Under the pieces are notes generated by a model. It made no database searches, was not told the DNA's origin, and saw only the letters and a program-made list of their open reading frames with translations. A stretch of DNA of 64,000 nucleotides from positions 43,411,717 through 43,475,716 of the forward strand of contig OZ020305.1 of NCBI GenBank assembly GCA_963971305.1, given 5' to 3'. Each line of letters begins with the position of its first letter. Position 1 is the first letter of the stretch. Both the position numbers and the translations under genes were made by a program. Positions 34,376-44,958 of the stretch are shown here, piece by piece. This DNA comes from Arcuatula senhousia (Eukaryota; Mollusca; Bivalvia; Mytilida; Mytilidae).

Positions 34376-34379
34376 AGTT

Positions 34380-35180
34380 TTCACTTTGTCCGTCTGTCTG
34401 TCCTTCCATCAACAATTCTTATGAACCCTAAAACTCAAAATCTATAAACAACACAGTTCTGAAACTTTGTACAGCAGCTAAGCAGCATGTCATTATTTTC
34501 ATATTAAAATTTCGTGCAAATCTGTTATTTATTTTGGAACTCATTTGTGATTGAAAATCACAGATTTTGAGAATTGGAATTTTTAACAATAAAATTCAAA
34601 TAATATTAAAGTTTCATACACATTCCATGGAACATGCCTTAGTACGTGATTATAACCGTATGATTTTGAAAACAATTATATTTTATACCGCGGGGCCCTT
34701 TCTGGCTTTGTCAGTATTTTAGTCATATTTTTGTTAATGTCATCTTCGGAAACGAAGGTGTTCTTCTCTCGCTGACTCGTTCATCAATAATGAATTTAAG
34801 AAGATAACACTATTTTTTTTCAAACTTCATTTTTATTTCTTTTTTATTTCTAAATTTAATCAAGGGACGCCGCAAAACTATAGATCCTTATCAACAGCTT
34901 CTGTCTCTACCTGTGTTCTCCCATCCTGAATGAGTAAGCGATAGAAGAACCCCTGGGTATCCGAGGATGGTGTTCTCCTCACTTTTACTTTTTGATACAA
35001 AGATTGACAGAAATCTTTCATTCTAATATATATCAGAAGCTGTGACAGCAGTTGGTCCTCGTCTAATAAAAACTGCATCAGAAGATTCATAAAGCCTAAG
35101 TAGGACTGTACTGTCCTTGGCTGCTTGTTGTCTATCATGTGAATGCAATCTATCAATTTGCTTCTTCCTAGTAATATGTC
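34380..35180 (+). repeat. Block Y: left copy of an inverted duplication
   Basis: Matches 48470-49560 in inverse: TCCATCAACAATTCTTATGA, CCGCGGGGCCCTTTCTGGC, a half F repeat (34741-34790) and a coding-like stretch. On the minus strand at about 35000-35170 it reads RSKLIDCIHMIDNKQPRTV, QSYLGFMNLLMQFLLDEDQ and LLSQLLIYIRMKDFCQSLYQ, also seen in the right copy, but I do not recognise the protein. Confidence 0.7.
34922..34969. mobile_element. Family F minimal copy (48 bp) with 9-bp duplication
   Basis: Only CATCC remains of the left arm, followed by a full right arm ending CCGAGGATG. GTGTTCTCC lies on both sides (34913-34921 and 34970-34978). The inverted copy of block Y lacks it, giving an empty site. 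Confidence 0.87.
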
Positions 35181-35400
35181 TAATAAAGGTAAAAACAAAA
35201 TTACCGAACTTTGAGAATCAATCTTAAATGTCCATAAGACTAGACAAAACAAGGAAGACATACCGGAAAAATTGAAGACCGCAATGGTCCTCACTTGGTA
35301 CGGGCATTTCAAAAGAAATGGTGGGTTAAACCAGGTTTTAAGGCGCGCCAAACCTCCCTCTTCCATTGTGGTCTTTGGGTCCGGTAGTTACACAAAACAC
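35181..35400. repeat. Family G repeat, copy 1
   Basis: Starts AAAGGTAAAAACAAAATTACCG and continues GCAATGGTCCTCACTTGGTACG, TTTCAAAAGAAATGGTGGG and TTAAACCAGGTTTTAAGG. Copies lie at 45265-45500, about 54590-54685 and 62008-62225. Unclassified. Confidence 0.7.
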
Positions 35401-35517
35401 AACAGGTTTGTGATGACATATCAGGGATTGAAAGTTTGAATCCAAGACTTTCCAGGTGTTAAAAACTAGTGATGCATGCTAATGAGGTGTCTTTGAAATC
35501 GAGTTTTTTAGGGTTGA

Positions 35518-35945
35518 GTTGAGTGAGTTGGTGTTTTACGCCCGTGCAACGCATTATAGGTTATTTACAGGCGACGAACATGAAAAGGATGACACAATGA
35601 ACATGAAATGATGATGATAAATGAAATATGGGGGTGGGTGGGAAACAAAGGAACGGTAACTTTTGAAGAACCACAGGTAAAAGGGGAAGAGGTGGGTAAG
35701 GGCGGAAAATTTAGCCTATGTGGTGCACTACTTAGCGGTCCAAAAAGGGGTCTTTTACGTGCATGAAGCGTGGCACTCTCCACCCACGTTGGCCCACTAT
35801 GGTCGGCGGTCAGGGTTTCCATATCATAGACCTGACAACCCCTGCGGACGAGGGCCACCCAATTCAGCCACTTAGGGTACACACTTGGTCGCTCTATGGG
35901 CTGAGCACTGACCCGACTCCTATTCGGCACCCGGGCCCCGCACAG
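35518..35945 (-). mobile_element. Family A short retroposon with a deletion near its 5' end
   Basis: GAGTTGAGTGAGTTGG to GGGCCCCGCACAGGA on the plus strand, tail at the left. The CAGAATCCCAAGACCC...CTGCGGGCC block is missing. It ends exactly where the DIRS gag-like frame begins; the same flank follows the family A copy at 44415-44958. Confidence 0.85.
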
Positions 35946-36735
35946 GACAGCTTCAGGAGGAAGTCAACAAACAAACCTCCACCTGTCAAGGTAAATGTAC
36001 AAGTAAGCGGTAATGGTAATAAGAGGACAGTTTCTACTCCTTCTGGCTCTCAGCATGCTTATAACAGTCAACCTCCTGCTTCTAAGAAAAGTTAGTTAGT
36101 TAGATAGTGCTTTACTCCCAAGCACCGCGATTTCGGCTATATCCGGGAGATGAACATGAAAGTGGTGATACAATGAACATGAAATGATGATGAAGTGGAG
36201 GAAATAGGGACACAAGGCCAATCGGGTAGGAGAGTTTTGACTGCCACTGGAAAAAGGAGTGATGGGTAGGGATGGGAAATTTTGCCTCCTGCATGGGGAT
36301 CCTACGGGTCCTACTCTTACCGAGACCTGCATCAGGGTTCTTTAACGTGCGAGGAACGTGACATTTTTCCCAACACGGTGCACCACTATGGTTTGCGGTC
36401 AGGTTTTCCGCATTATCGCCTGACGATCCCGCATCTCTCGATGTCAGGGCTGCCCCATTCAACAACCTGGGGCACACATCCCAGTCGCTTTGTGGGCAAA
36501 GCGGCCTGACCCCGATGTCAGGTTTCTAAGCGCTCTTTAGTGAACTTTTACCGACAAGCTTAGCGCTGCTGCGGGCCTATTCGCCTCCCGGGCCCCGCAC
36601 GGGACTTCTAAGAAAAGGAAGGTTTTCTTTAGAAAGAAGTCTAACAATTCTGGTTCTACTTCTTCCAAACCTAGTAAGTCTCAGCCTTCTGGTGGTTTTC
36701 AGGGTGGTAGGAAGCCTCATTCTTCCACCTAGGTC
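35946..36735 (+). pseudogene. DIRS-type element 1: gag-like C-terminal region, split
   Basis: Reads DSFRRKSTNKPPPVKVNVQ and GSQHAYNSQPPASKK before a family B insertion (36091-36604), then KRKVFFRKKSNNSGSTSSKP and GGFQGGRKPHSST followed by a stop. A basic, Ser/Gly-rich end just before the RT frame is typical of the first ORF of DIRS elements. Identification rests mostly on its position. Confidence 0.55.
36091..36604 (-). mobile_element. Family B short retroposon, full length, 12-bp duplication
   Basis: On the plus strand it runs from GTTAGTTAGTTAG to GGGCCCCGCACGGGA; the tail is (TAAC)n on the minus strand. CTTCTAAGAAAA flanks both sides (36079-36090 and 36605-36616). The first bases of the 5' end, CCCGTGCGGGGCCCGGG, and the CGAATAGGCCCGCAGCAG block are shared with family A. 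Confidence 0.93.
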
Positions 36736-36839
36736 TTTGCCCCCTCGTACGTTATCGACAGAACTAGGGGAGGTGGAGTAGTTTCCAATTCCATCTCCAC
36801 ATATTCCGGTTCGGGGGGGGGGGGGGTTAACAACTTTCC

Positions 36840-37249
36840 TCAGTCAGTGGGAAAAGATCACTTCAGATCGTTTAGTTTTGTCAATAATTCGAGGGGGACC
36901 GACTCTTCAGTTTCATACTCTTCCTCCTCTTTCGGATACTCCAGTATTCCTTTCTCAGGTTTCCGATCCAGCCAAGTGTTTTGTCCTTTCTCAAGAAGTC
37001 GACAATCTTTTACAGAAATCTGCGATAGAGGAGGTACTTCAGCCTGTGATTTCCCCGGGGTTTTATTCCCGTCTTTTTCTCGTACCGAAGAAGACTGGCG
37101 GTATGAGACCAGTTATAGACCTATCTATTTTGAACAACCATCTTGTTATCCCTCTTTCAAAATGGAAACGAACAGGTCTATCAGGGCTTCTATCCTTCCG
37201 GGCATGTGGCTACTTCCATGGACCTCCAAGACGGTTACTTCCACATTCC
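36840..37249 (+). pseudogene. DIRS-type element 1: reverse transcriptase, N-terminal half
   Basis: Reads LSQEVDNLLQKSAIEEVLQP, GFYSRLFLVPKKTGGMRPV and IDLSILNNHLVIP, the VPKK.GG.RPVIDLS core of gypsy/DIRS RTs, then a frameshift in the FKMET region. It is cut by a LINE insertion at 37250 and resumes at 38479. The second copy at 42.3 kb keeps the frame across the shift. Confidence 0.85.
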
Positions 37250-38467
37250 TTTTTTTTTTTTTTTTTTTTTTAGATAATAACAAGTTTATTCAACAAATAC
37301 TCGTTACAATTTACCCTAGTGGACCGAGCAATATCCAAACTAAGGGTTCCTGTGTTTTACACATCCCTCTGACCCAGGAATAATCATAGGGATAACACAA
37401 CAGTCCCCTTTTACCTTTCCTATAGCAACAAAAACACACATATATATATTTTTTCATGTAAAACACGGTTGGCTAACTTTTACTGTTGGAAGTATATTTG
37501 CGAAAGACAATTTTAAATAGGAATAATATGTGTACATATAACATACAAATTAAATGTAACAATAAAGCTAAACGTAAGGTAACAACAAAAATTGTATCAG
37601 TAGCTGAGTAATTACGGTAATTATGTGAAAGCATGTCGGACACACCTTGATCATGTGGATATAGATCATTTTCAGAGATGTGTATTTAAAAATGGATTTA
37701 TATAGCTTGTATATGGTAAGTCAAATTATAAGTTCAATGGTTTCTGGAGTTTCCGTTTATCTTAGATGATTGTTATTTTTACAGTTATTAATTAAGGAAA
37801 GAGATGATCGAAGATTGTATTTCCATACATTCAACAATGAATCAAAATCAAATCCTTCATGTCTTTCTCGTAATTTTAACTTGTTCTGCACTTCCCAAAG
37901 GTTCCATTTTGAATAAAATAGGACAGTATTCAATAAATAATCGTTGTCATTTCCATAAAACCCAGTCCCGTGCGGGGCCCGGGTGGCGAATTGGCCCGCA
38001 GCAGAGCCTAGCTTGTCGTAAGAGGCGACTAAGGGTCTTGGGATTCTGACGTCGGGTCAGTGCTCAGCCCACAGAGCGACCAAGTGTGTACCCTAGGTGG
38101 CTGAATAGGGTAGCCCTCGTCCGCGGGGGTTGTCAGGTCTATAATACGGAAACCCTGACCGCCGACCATAGTGGGCCAACGTGTGTGGAGAGTGCCACGC
38201 TTCATGCACGTAAAAGACCCCTTTGTGGACCGCCCAGTAGTGCACCACATAGGCTAAATTTTCCGCCCCTACCCACCTCTCCCCTTTTTCCTGTGGTTCT
38301 TCAAAATTTACCGGTCCTTTGTTTCCCACCCCATCTCCATATTTCATTTATCATCATCATTTCATGTTCATTTTATCATCCTTTTCATGTTCATCGCCTG
38401 TAAATAACCTATATAGCGTTGCACGGGCGTAAAACACCAACTCACTCACTCAACCATAAAACCTAAG
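37250..38467 (-). mobile_element. 5'-truncated LINE with poly(A), inserted in the DIRS RT
   Basis: Reading on the minus strand it ends AATAAACTTGTTATTATCT plus a poly(A) run (the T run at 37250-37271). The 5' part encodes LLNTVLFYSKWN, KLKLRERHEGFDFDSLLN and WKYNLRSSLSLINN, like an L1-type ORF2 C-terminus. CACATTCC lies on each side. The same insertion sits at 42623-44217, so it predates the duplication. A family A copy is nested in it. Confidence 0.78.
37965..38453 (-). mobile_element. Family A short retroposon, full length, 12-bp duplication
   Basis: 5' end CCCGTGCGGGGCCCGGG, 3' tail CTCACTCACT. Flanks CCATAAAACCCA (37953-37964) and CCATAAAACCTA (38454-38465) agree at 11 of 12. The empty site is seen at about 44204-44216 in the second LINE copy. 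Confidence 0.93.
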
Positions 38468-38478
38468 TTTCACATTCC

Positions 38479-38664
38479 CATTTTCCCTTCTTTCAGGAAA
38501 TATCTCCGTTTTGTTTGGAACAACAAAGTCTACCAGTTCAAAGCTCTTCCTTTCGGTCTGTCCACAGCCCCTCTGATTTACACCAAGGTCATGCAGGCAG
38601 CTATTGCTCACCTTCATTCCCAGTCTGTACTTATTCATTCTTACCTAGACGATTCTCTAGACAA
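38479..38664 (+). pseudogene. DIRS-type element 1: reverse transcriptase, catalytic part
   Basis: Reads RKYLRFVWNNKVYQFKALPF, GLSTAPLIYTKVMQAAIAHL and LIHSYLDDSL. LPFGLSTAP and YLDD are the RT palm motifs of the DIRS/gypsy group. It is interrupted at 38665 by a 5'-truncated family A copy that is also present at the same place in copy 2. Confidence 0.85.
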
Positions 38665-38910
38665 GAGTGAGTGATCATGAGTCAGTTGGTGTTTGACGCC
38701 CTTGCAACGCTATATAGGTTATTTACAGGCGATGATCATGAAGAGAATGATAAAATGAACATGAACAAAGGAACGATAAAATTTGAAGAACCACAGGAAA
38801 AGGGGAGAGATGGGTAAGGGCGGAAAAGTTTGCCTATTTGGTGCACTACTTGGCGGTCCACAAAGGGGTCTTTTACGTGCATGAAGCGTGGCACTCTCCA
38901 CACACGTTGA
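38665..38910 (-). mobile_element. Family A short retroposon, 5'-truncated
   Basis: Keeps the tail side (GAGTGA..GAGTCAGTTGGTGTTTGACGCC) and breaks off at CACACACGTT. Loss of the GC-rich end with the tail kept is the pattern of 5' truncation. Shared with 44415, so it predates the duplication of the DIRS block. Confidence 0.8.
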
Positions 38911-39133
38911 GAATCTTTCCCGTTCAGGTCTGTAAGGCCATACAGAGATAGTTCTCCTTTTCCTCTCCCTAGGTATCCATAGTTCATGGAAGAAATCAGA
39001 ACTAACTCCTTCTCAGGACTTCAATTTTCTCGGGGAACATTACCTTACAGACCAAGGTTTAGTTCTTCCTACGAACGAGAAATTTGCCTCTCAGGAAACA
39101 AAATCTGTTGTTGCTTTCCGTTCAGTCCCGTAT
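38911..39133 (+). pseudogene. DIRS-type element 1: RT C-terminal region
   Basis: Carries SWKKSELTPSQDFNFLGEHY, LTDQGLVLP and NEKFASQETKS, matching the segment after the YLDD motif (K.S...P.Q.F.FLG..F). Interrupted at about 39134 by a family B copy. Confidence 0.7.
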
Positions 39134-39348
39134 GATCCCCATGCAGGAGGCAAAATTTCCCGTCCCTACCCATCACTCCTTTTTCCAGTGGCAGTCAAAA
39201 CTCTCCTACCCGATTGGCCTTGTGTCCCTATTTCCTCCACTTCATCATCATTTCATGCTCATTGTATCACCATTTTCATGTTCATCTCCCGGATATAGCC
39301 GAAATCGTGCTGCTTGGGAGTAAAGCATTAACTAACTAACTAACTAAC
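39134..39348 (-). mobile_element. Family B short retroposon, 5'-truncated
   Basis: Starts within the element at GATCCCCATGCAGGAGGC and runs to the (TAAC)n tail. Flanks TTCAGTCCCGTAT and TTCAGTCTGTAT are close to a 12-bp duplication with changes. Confidence 0.85.
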
Positions 39349-39350
39349 CC

Positions 39351-40402
39351 TTCAGTCTGTATCTGCTCGACAGTTTCTTCTAGGGTTTCTGAATTCTCTA
39401 GCAGATGTGGTTCCTCTTGGTCGTTTACACATACGTCCCATTCAGTTTTACCTCCACAGTTTTAGGATCCCATCATCTCAAGACTGGGAAGCTCTTATTC
39501 CACTTCTACCCTCACCTTCAATGGTGATTAGTGAAGGAGAATGTTCTAAGGGGCCTGTCTCTGTCCCCTCTTACTCCTGTAGTCACTCTCTTTACAGATG
39601 CCTCCAACCTAGGTAGGGGAGCATACCTGTCTCCAGGACATCTGCCAGTGTCACGGGTTCGGCCCCCTTTTCTACAGTTCGAACACATCAACCTTCTAGA
39701 GATGAGAGCAGTTCTTCTCGCTCTCAATCATTTTCTCGAGAACTTGTCAAATCGGTCTATTCTGTTGTAGTCGCTTATTTGAAAAATCAGGGCGGGACAC
39801 ACTCTCTCCCTCTTTATCCGATATCCAGGAAGACTTTACTTCTTTGCAATAAGTTTTAGATTCTTCTAGCTGTGAGACATATTCCCAGTCGTCAGAATCG
39901 CTTAGCAGACACTCTCTCCAGGTCACTTATTCCACTGAATACAGATTGGGAGCTAAACCCAGTTGTCCTCAAGAGCATAACTTAGATTTGGGGAACTCCT
40001 CTGATGGACCTTTTTGCCACCAGTCTGAATTAGACTTTTGTGTCTCCTGTTCCCGATCCCAAGTCTTATGCAGTAGATGCCATGAGCCCTTCCTGGGAGG
40101 ACATGTTGGCTTACGCCTTCCCTCCTTTCAGGTTTCTAGCTCTAGTTCCGGTTTTTGGAAAATAGAGTCCTCCAACGGCATGGCCCAAGTTGGTTTCCAG
40201 ACCTTCTTCGTCTGTCATGTGCTCAACCTATAGTTCTTACTTTGAGGTTAGACCTCTTGTCTCAGTTGAAAAGAAGAGTAGTTCAACCTCTTCCAGAAAA
40301 CCTACATCTACACGCCTGGTTTCTGTCAGGAGGAATCTCACTAAGAGAGGGTTTTCTGAGGGAGCAGCCAAACATCTCTCTAGATCAGTCCGAGAATCAA
40401 CC
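39351..40402 (+). pseudogene. DIRS-type element 1: RNase H-like region, degenerate
   Basis: Reads SARQFLLGFLNSLADVVPL, GRLHIRPIQFYLHSF and then VVTLFTDASNLGRGAYLSPG and INLLEMRAVLLALNHF. TDAS...G.GA and the E-A-L helix are the RNase H motifs of this group. Stops appear from about 39767 onward. Confidence 0.75.
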
Positions 40403-41215
40403 AATGTTGTCTATGATGCCAAATAATGTTCTATCTTCGAATCTTGTTGTTCTGAAAGGGAATTTGATCCGTTCCAGACTTCTGTTCAGCAACTAGCAGA
40501 TTTCTTTGTTTTTCTTTTTGAAAACAAAGGCCTGGCTCCTTCTACCATTAAAGGCTATAGATCTGCGATTTCTCGTACTTTACTTCTTTCTGGTGGTCAA
40601 GATTTTAGTTCTAATGAATTTCTCTCTTTGTTGATCAGAAATTTCAGTTTAGAGCGTCCCAGACAAAGGATTCTAGTTCCTCAATGGGAAAAAAATAATA
40701 AATTTATCTGTTTGGTCATTGTTGTAATATTTTTGGCTTCTGTGTGTTTTTTTTTTTATCAAATCTAATGTTCTACCGATTTTCCAAGTTTTTACTCCTA
40801 GTGTGTCTGATGAATGTTAATCCAGAAAAGCGCTTCACACGCAGTGAAATTTTGCATTCACCATTGTACATTTATCAAAACCATTTCAATATGTGGATTG
40901 TGTCTTTCTGGCACATATTCCATATTCTTTCGTTTTTAATAATTTTGTTAGCTTTGGCTTCAGGTAGAAGAAGCGAAGTTCATGTTTTTTTCAGCTTCAC
41001 CATCTTGTATTCGCTTTTCTAGAGATAAATCTTCAGTGACACTTTTTAACTGATCCTTCCTTTCTTGCTAAGAATCAGCTACCAGATAAAGGATCATCTC
41101 CTGTTGTTATTCCTGCTCTTCTTCGTAATTCTGATGGCAATTTATTTTGTCCTATCAGAATTCTGAATATTTATCTTAATAGAACCTCTTCTTCTAACTC
41201 TAACCGAAACTTCTA
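40403..41215 (+). pseudogene. DIRS-type element 1: tyrosine recombinase, disrupted
   Basis: The N-terminal core-binding part reads STNVVYDAK, FDPFQTSVQQLADFFVFLFE and NKGLAPSTIKGYRSAISRTL. The catalytic start LALASGRRSEVHVF (the recombinase arginine) follows after about 250 bp of unrelated T-rich sequence (40690-40940), then FTDPSFLAKNQLPDKGSSP. A recombinase instead of an integrase after RT-RNase H marks a DIRS-type element. The C-terminal catalytic tyrosine is not seen. Confidence 0.82.
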
Positions 41216-41870
41216 ACTTCTAACTTTGTACAAAGCTCTATGACAAACGTGATGACTTCAACTTTCCAATAGTTAACTTTCCCTTTCTGTGTAGCAACAT
41301 TCCGTCCGCTCCAGCATATGGAATTTACGTATCACAATTGATTCGTTATTCCAGAGCATGTGGGGAGTACAACGACTTCCTTGATAGAGCTACACGGCTG
41401 ACAAGCAAATTGTTAACACAGGGGTACGTTGCTCCCAGGTTGTTGTCATCACTCAAGAAATTTTACGGACGACATCATGTGCTTGTATGCAAATACGGGA
41501 TTTCTATCTCTCAGATGAGCACAGATGTTGGTTTGACATAGAGTTTTGTAATGTCATCCTTTCCGGATTTGACCAACACTTAATCGATCTTTGGCAACGT
41601 GACGGGTGTTACTCTTCCGGAGCACCTGAGTTCACTCTCGTTTCGACTTGAGTTCGCGTTGCTGAATGCGGTTTTGTTGTTATGTGTGTGTGTTTTATGT
41701 TGTTATGTGGTTTGTTTTGTTGTGATGATTTTTTGTCTGCCGGTTTTGTCTTTGTCTTCACGGTTTTATGATACTGATTACCCCTTTGGTACACCTTTGC
41801 TTCCTTCTAAAAATTATTCATTCCTGTTAAGAAGGGTGTTTCTGATTTATCAGTGAAAGACTATTTCCAC
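41216..41870 (+). pseudogene. RT element (probable Penelope-like type): C-terminal end and tail
   Basis: Reads LYDKRDDFNFPIVNFPFLC, SAPAYGIYVSQLIRYSRAC, GEYNDFLDRATRLTSKLLTQ, then KFYGRHHVLVCKYGISISQM. These phrases end a common animal RT-element protein; I place it near Penelope-like elements from memory only. The tail (CTTTGGTACACCTTTGCTTC) matches the minus-strand fragments at 27 and 54 kb. Confidence 0.65.
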
Positions 41871-41993
41871 TTGGATATGTAAAACCATATCCCCGTGTTA
41901 TCACTTGTCTAATGAAGATGTAAGAGCTTTATATAATGTTAAGGTTCACGATGTTCGATCCATCTCAACATCTTCGGCTCTTTTCAGTTCTGG

Positions 41994-42313
41994 TCCCGTG
42001 CAGGGCCCGGGTGGCGAATAGGCCTGCAGCAGAGCCTAGCTTGTCGTAAGAGGCGACTAAGGGTCTTGGGATTCTGACGTCAGGTCAGTGCTCAGCCCAC
42101 AGAGCGACCAAGTGTGTACCCTAGGTGGCTGAATAGGGTGGCCCTCGTCCGCGGGGGTTGTCGGGTCGATAATACGGAAACCCTGACCGCCGACCATAGT
42201 GGGCCAACGTGTGTGGAGAATGCCACGCTTCATGCACGTAAAAGACCCCTTTGTGGACCGCCAAGTAGTGCACCACATAGGCTAAATTTTTCCGCCCCTA
42301 TCCACCTCTCCCC
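41994..42313 (-). mobile_element. Family A short retroposon, tail lost at a junction
   Basis: Begins with the 5' end CCCGTGCAGGGCCCGGG and breaks off at CCACCTCTCCCC, where the second DIRS copy begins. CCAGTATTCC microhomology at the join suggests a rearrangement breakpoint, not a target duplication. Confidence 0.8.
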
Positions 42314-42622
42314 AGTATTCCTTTCTCAGGTTTCCGATCCAGCCAAGTGTTTTGTCCTTTCTCAAGAAGTCGACAATCTTTTACAGAAATCTGCGATAGA
42401 GGAGGTACTTCAGCCTGTGATTTCTCCGGGGTTTTATTCCCGTCTTTTTCTTGTACCGAAGAAGACTGGCGGTATGAGACAAGATATAGACCTATCTATT
42501 TTGAACAACCATCTGGTTATCCCTCATTTCAAATTGGAAACGAACAGGTCTATCAGGGCTTCTATCCTTCCGGGCATGTGGACTACTTCCATGGACCTCC
42601 AAGACGGTTACTTTCACATTCC
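42314..42622 (+). pseudogene. DIRS-type element 2: reverse transcriptase fragment
   Basis: Near-identical to 36940-37249 but in frame across the FKLETNRSIRASILPG region and SMDLQDGYFHIPF. Fused by chance to an open frame from the preceding family A copy. It is cut by the same LINE insertion as element 1. Confidence 0.85.
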
Positions 42623-43218
42623 TTTTTTTAAGATAATAACAAGTTTATTCAACAATTACTCGTTACAATTTACCCTACTGGACCGAGCAATATCCAAACT
42701 AAGGGTTCCTGTGCTTTACACATCCCTCTGACCCAGGAATAATCATAGGGACAACACAACAGTCCCCTTTTACCTTTCCTATAGCAAAAAAAAACCAAAA
42801 AAAAACCCCACATATATATATATTTTTCATGTAAAACACGGTTGGCTAACTTTGACTGTTGGAAGTATATTTGCGAAAGACAATTTTAAATAGGAATAAT
42901 ATGTGTACATATAACATACAAATTAAATGTAACAATAAAGCTAAACGTGAGGTAACAACAAAAATTGTATCAGTAGCTGAGTAATTACGGTAATTATGTG
43001 AAAGCAAGTCGGACACACCTTGATCATGTGGATCTAGATCATTTTCAGAGATGTGTATTTAAAAATGGATTTATATAGCTTGTATATGGTAAGTAAAATT
43101 ATAAGTTCAATGATTCTCTGGAGTTTCCGTTTATCTAGATGATTGTTATTTTTACATTATTATTTAAAGAAAGAGATGATCGAAGATTGTATTTCCATAC
43201 ATTCAATAATGAATCGAA

Positions 43219-43740
43219 ACCCGTGCGGGTTCCGGGTGGCGAATAGGCCCGCAGCAGCGCTAAGCTTGTCGGTTAAAGTCCACTAAAGAGCGCCCAGAAA
43301 CCTGACATCGGGTCAGGCCGCTTTGCCCACAAAGCGACTGGGATGTGTGCCCCAGGTGGATGAATGGGGCAGCCCTGACATCTTGAGATGCGGGGTCGTC
43401 AGGCGATAATGCAGAAAACCTAACCGCAAACCATATTAGTGCACCGTGTTGGGAAAAATGTCACGTTCCTCGCACGTTAAAGAACCCTGCTGCAGGTCTC
43501 GGTAAGAGTAGGACCCGTAGGATTCCCATGCAGGAGGCGAAATTTCTTGTCCCTACCCATCACTCCTTTTTCCAGTGGCAGTCAAAACTCCTACCCGATT
43601 GGCCTTGTGTCCCCATTTCCTCCACTTGATCATCATTTCATGTTCATTGTATCACCATTTTGAAGTTCATCTCCCGGATATAGCCGAAATCGTGCTGCTT
43701 GGGAGTAAAGCAATAACAAACTAACTAACTAACTAACTAT
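43219..43740 (-). mobile_element. Family B short retroposon, full length
   Basis: 5' end CCCGTGCGGG, GGTGGCGAATAGGCCCGC, 3' tail ACTAACTAACTAACTA. No 12-bp duplication could be matched; the right flank differs from the empty site in the other LINE copy (37840-37860) by a small loss. Confidence 0.88.
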
Positions 43741-43778
43741 CTAATTCATGTTTTTCTCGTAATTTTAACTTGTTCTGC

Positions 43779-44128
43779 GTGAGTGAGTGAGTAAGTTGGT
43801 GTTTTACGCCCGTGCAACGCTATATAGGTTATTTACAGGCGATGAACATGAAAATGATGATAAAATGAACATGAAATGGTGATGATAAATGAAATATGGG
43901 GTGGGAGGTGGGACACAAAGGACCGGTAAATTTTGAAGAACCACGGGAAAAGGGGAGAGGTTGGTAGGGGCGGAAAATTTAGCCTATGTGATGCACTACT
44001 TGGCGGTCCACAAAGGGGTCTTTTACGTGCATGAAGCGTGACGTCAGAATCCCAAGACCCTTAGTCGCCTTTAACGACAAGCTAGGCTCTGCTGCGGGCC
44101 TGTTCGCCACCCGGGCCCCGCACGGGAC
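43779..44128 (-). mobile_element. Family A short retroposon with internal deletion, exact 12-bp duplication
   Basis: Flanked by AACTTGTTCTGC (43767-43778 and 44129-44140). The empty site is intact at about 37880 in the other LINE copy. The central GGCACTCTCC...ACCCGA block is missing. Confidence 0.93.
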
Positions 44129-44228
44129 AACTTGTTCTGCACTTTCAAAAGGTTCCATTTTGAATAAAATAGGACAGTATTCAATAAATAATCGTTGTAA
44201 TTTCCATAAAACCCAAGTTTCACATTCC

Positions 44229-44414
44229 TATTTTCCCTTCTTCCAGGAAATATCTCCGTTTTGTTTGGAACAACAAAGTATACCAGTCCAAAGCTCTTCC
44301 TTTCGGTCTGTCCACAGCCCCTCTGATTTACACCAAGGTCATGCAGGCAGCTATTGGTCACCTTCATTCCCAGTGTGTACTTATTCATTCTTACCTAGAC
44401 GATTCTCTAGTCAA
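44229..44414 (+). pseudogene. DIRS-type element 2: reverse transcriptase, catalytic part
   Basis: Duplicate of 38479-38664, with LPFGLSTAPLIYTKV and LIHSYLDDSL. A family A copy follows at the same base as in element 1. Confidence 0.83.
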
Positions 44415-44958
44415 GAGTGAGTGAGGGAGTTTGTGTTTGACGCACGTGCAACGCTATATAGGTTATTTTCAGGCGATGAACATGAAAAGGATGACACAAT
44501 GAAAATGAAATGATGATGATAAATGAAATATGGGGCTGGGTTGGAAACAAAGGAACGGTAACTTTTGAAGAACCACAGGTAAAAGGGGAAGAGGTGGGTA
44601 AGGGCGGAAAATTTAGCCTATGTGGTGCACTAATTGGCGGTGCCAATCGCGGAAACAAAAGAACGGTAATTTTGAAGACCACAGGAAAGAGGAGAGGTGG
44701 GTATGGGCGGAAAATTTATCCTATGCGGTGCACTACTTGGTGCTGCACAAATGGGTGTTTTACGTGCATGAAGCGTGGCACTCTCCATACACGTTGGCCC
44801 ACTATGGTCGGCGGTCAGGGTTTCCATATCATAGACCTGATAACCCCCGCGGACGAGGGCCACCCAATTCTATGGGCTGAGCACTGACCCGACATCAGAA
44901 TCCCAAGACCCTTAGTCGCCTCTTCCGACAAGCTAGGCTCTGCTGTGGGCCTATTCGC
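44415..44958 (-). mobile_element. Family A composite, two overlapping partial copies
   Basis: A copy running from the tail at GAGTGAGTGAGG is joined at about 44640 (GTGCCAATCGCGG) to a second one that repeats AAACAAAAGAACGGTAA through CTGTGGGCC. The same join sequence occurs at 60927. The right flank equals that of 35518-35945. Confidence 0.75.

Larger units (their letters stand above)
42623..44217 (-). mobile_element. Second copy of the 5'-truncated LINE in the DIRS RT
   Basis: Flanked by TTTCACATTCC on both sides (42612-42622 and 44218-44228). Same internal sequence as 37250-38467, with family B (43219-43740) and family A (43779-44128) insertions that element 1 lacks. Confidence 0.85.

Noticed and set aside
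38086..38403. Repeated open frames of about 75-105 codons in every family A copy (starting MYPRWLNRVALVRGG)
   Set aside because: They recur only because the copies are young and similar. Opposite-strand frames are equally open, and indels between copies break them, so there is no sign of selection on a protein.
42114..42731. 205-codon open frame
   Set aside because: A chance fusion of family A sequence to a DIRS RT fragment across a rearrangement junction, continuing into a LINE 3' end.
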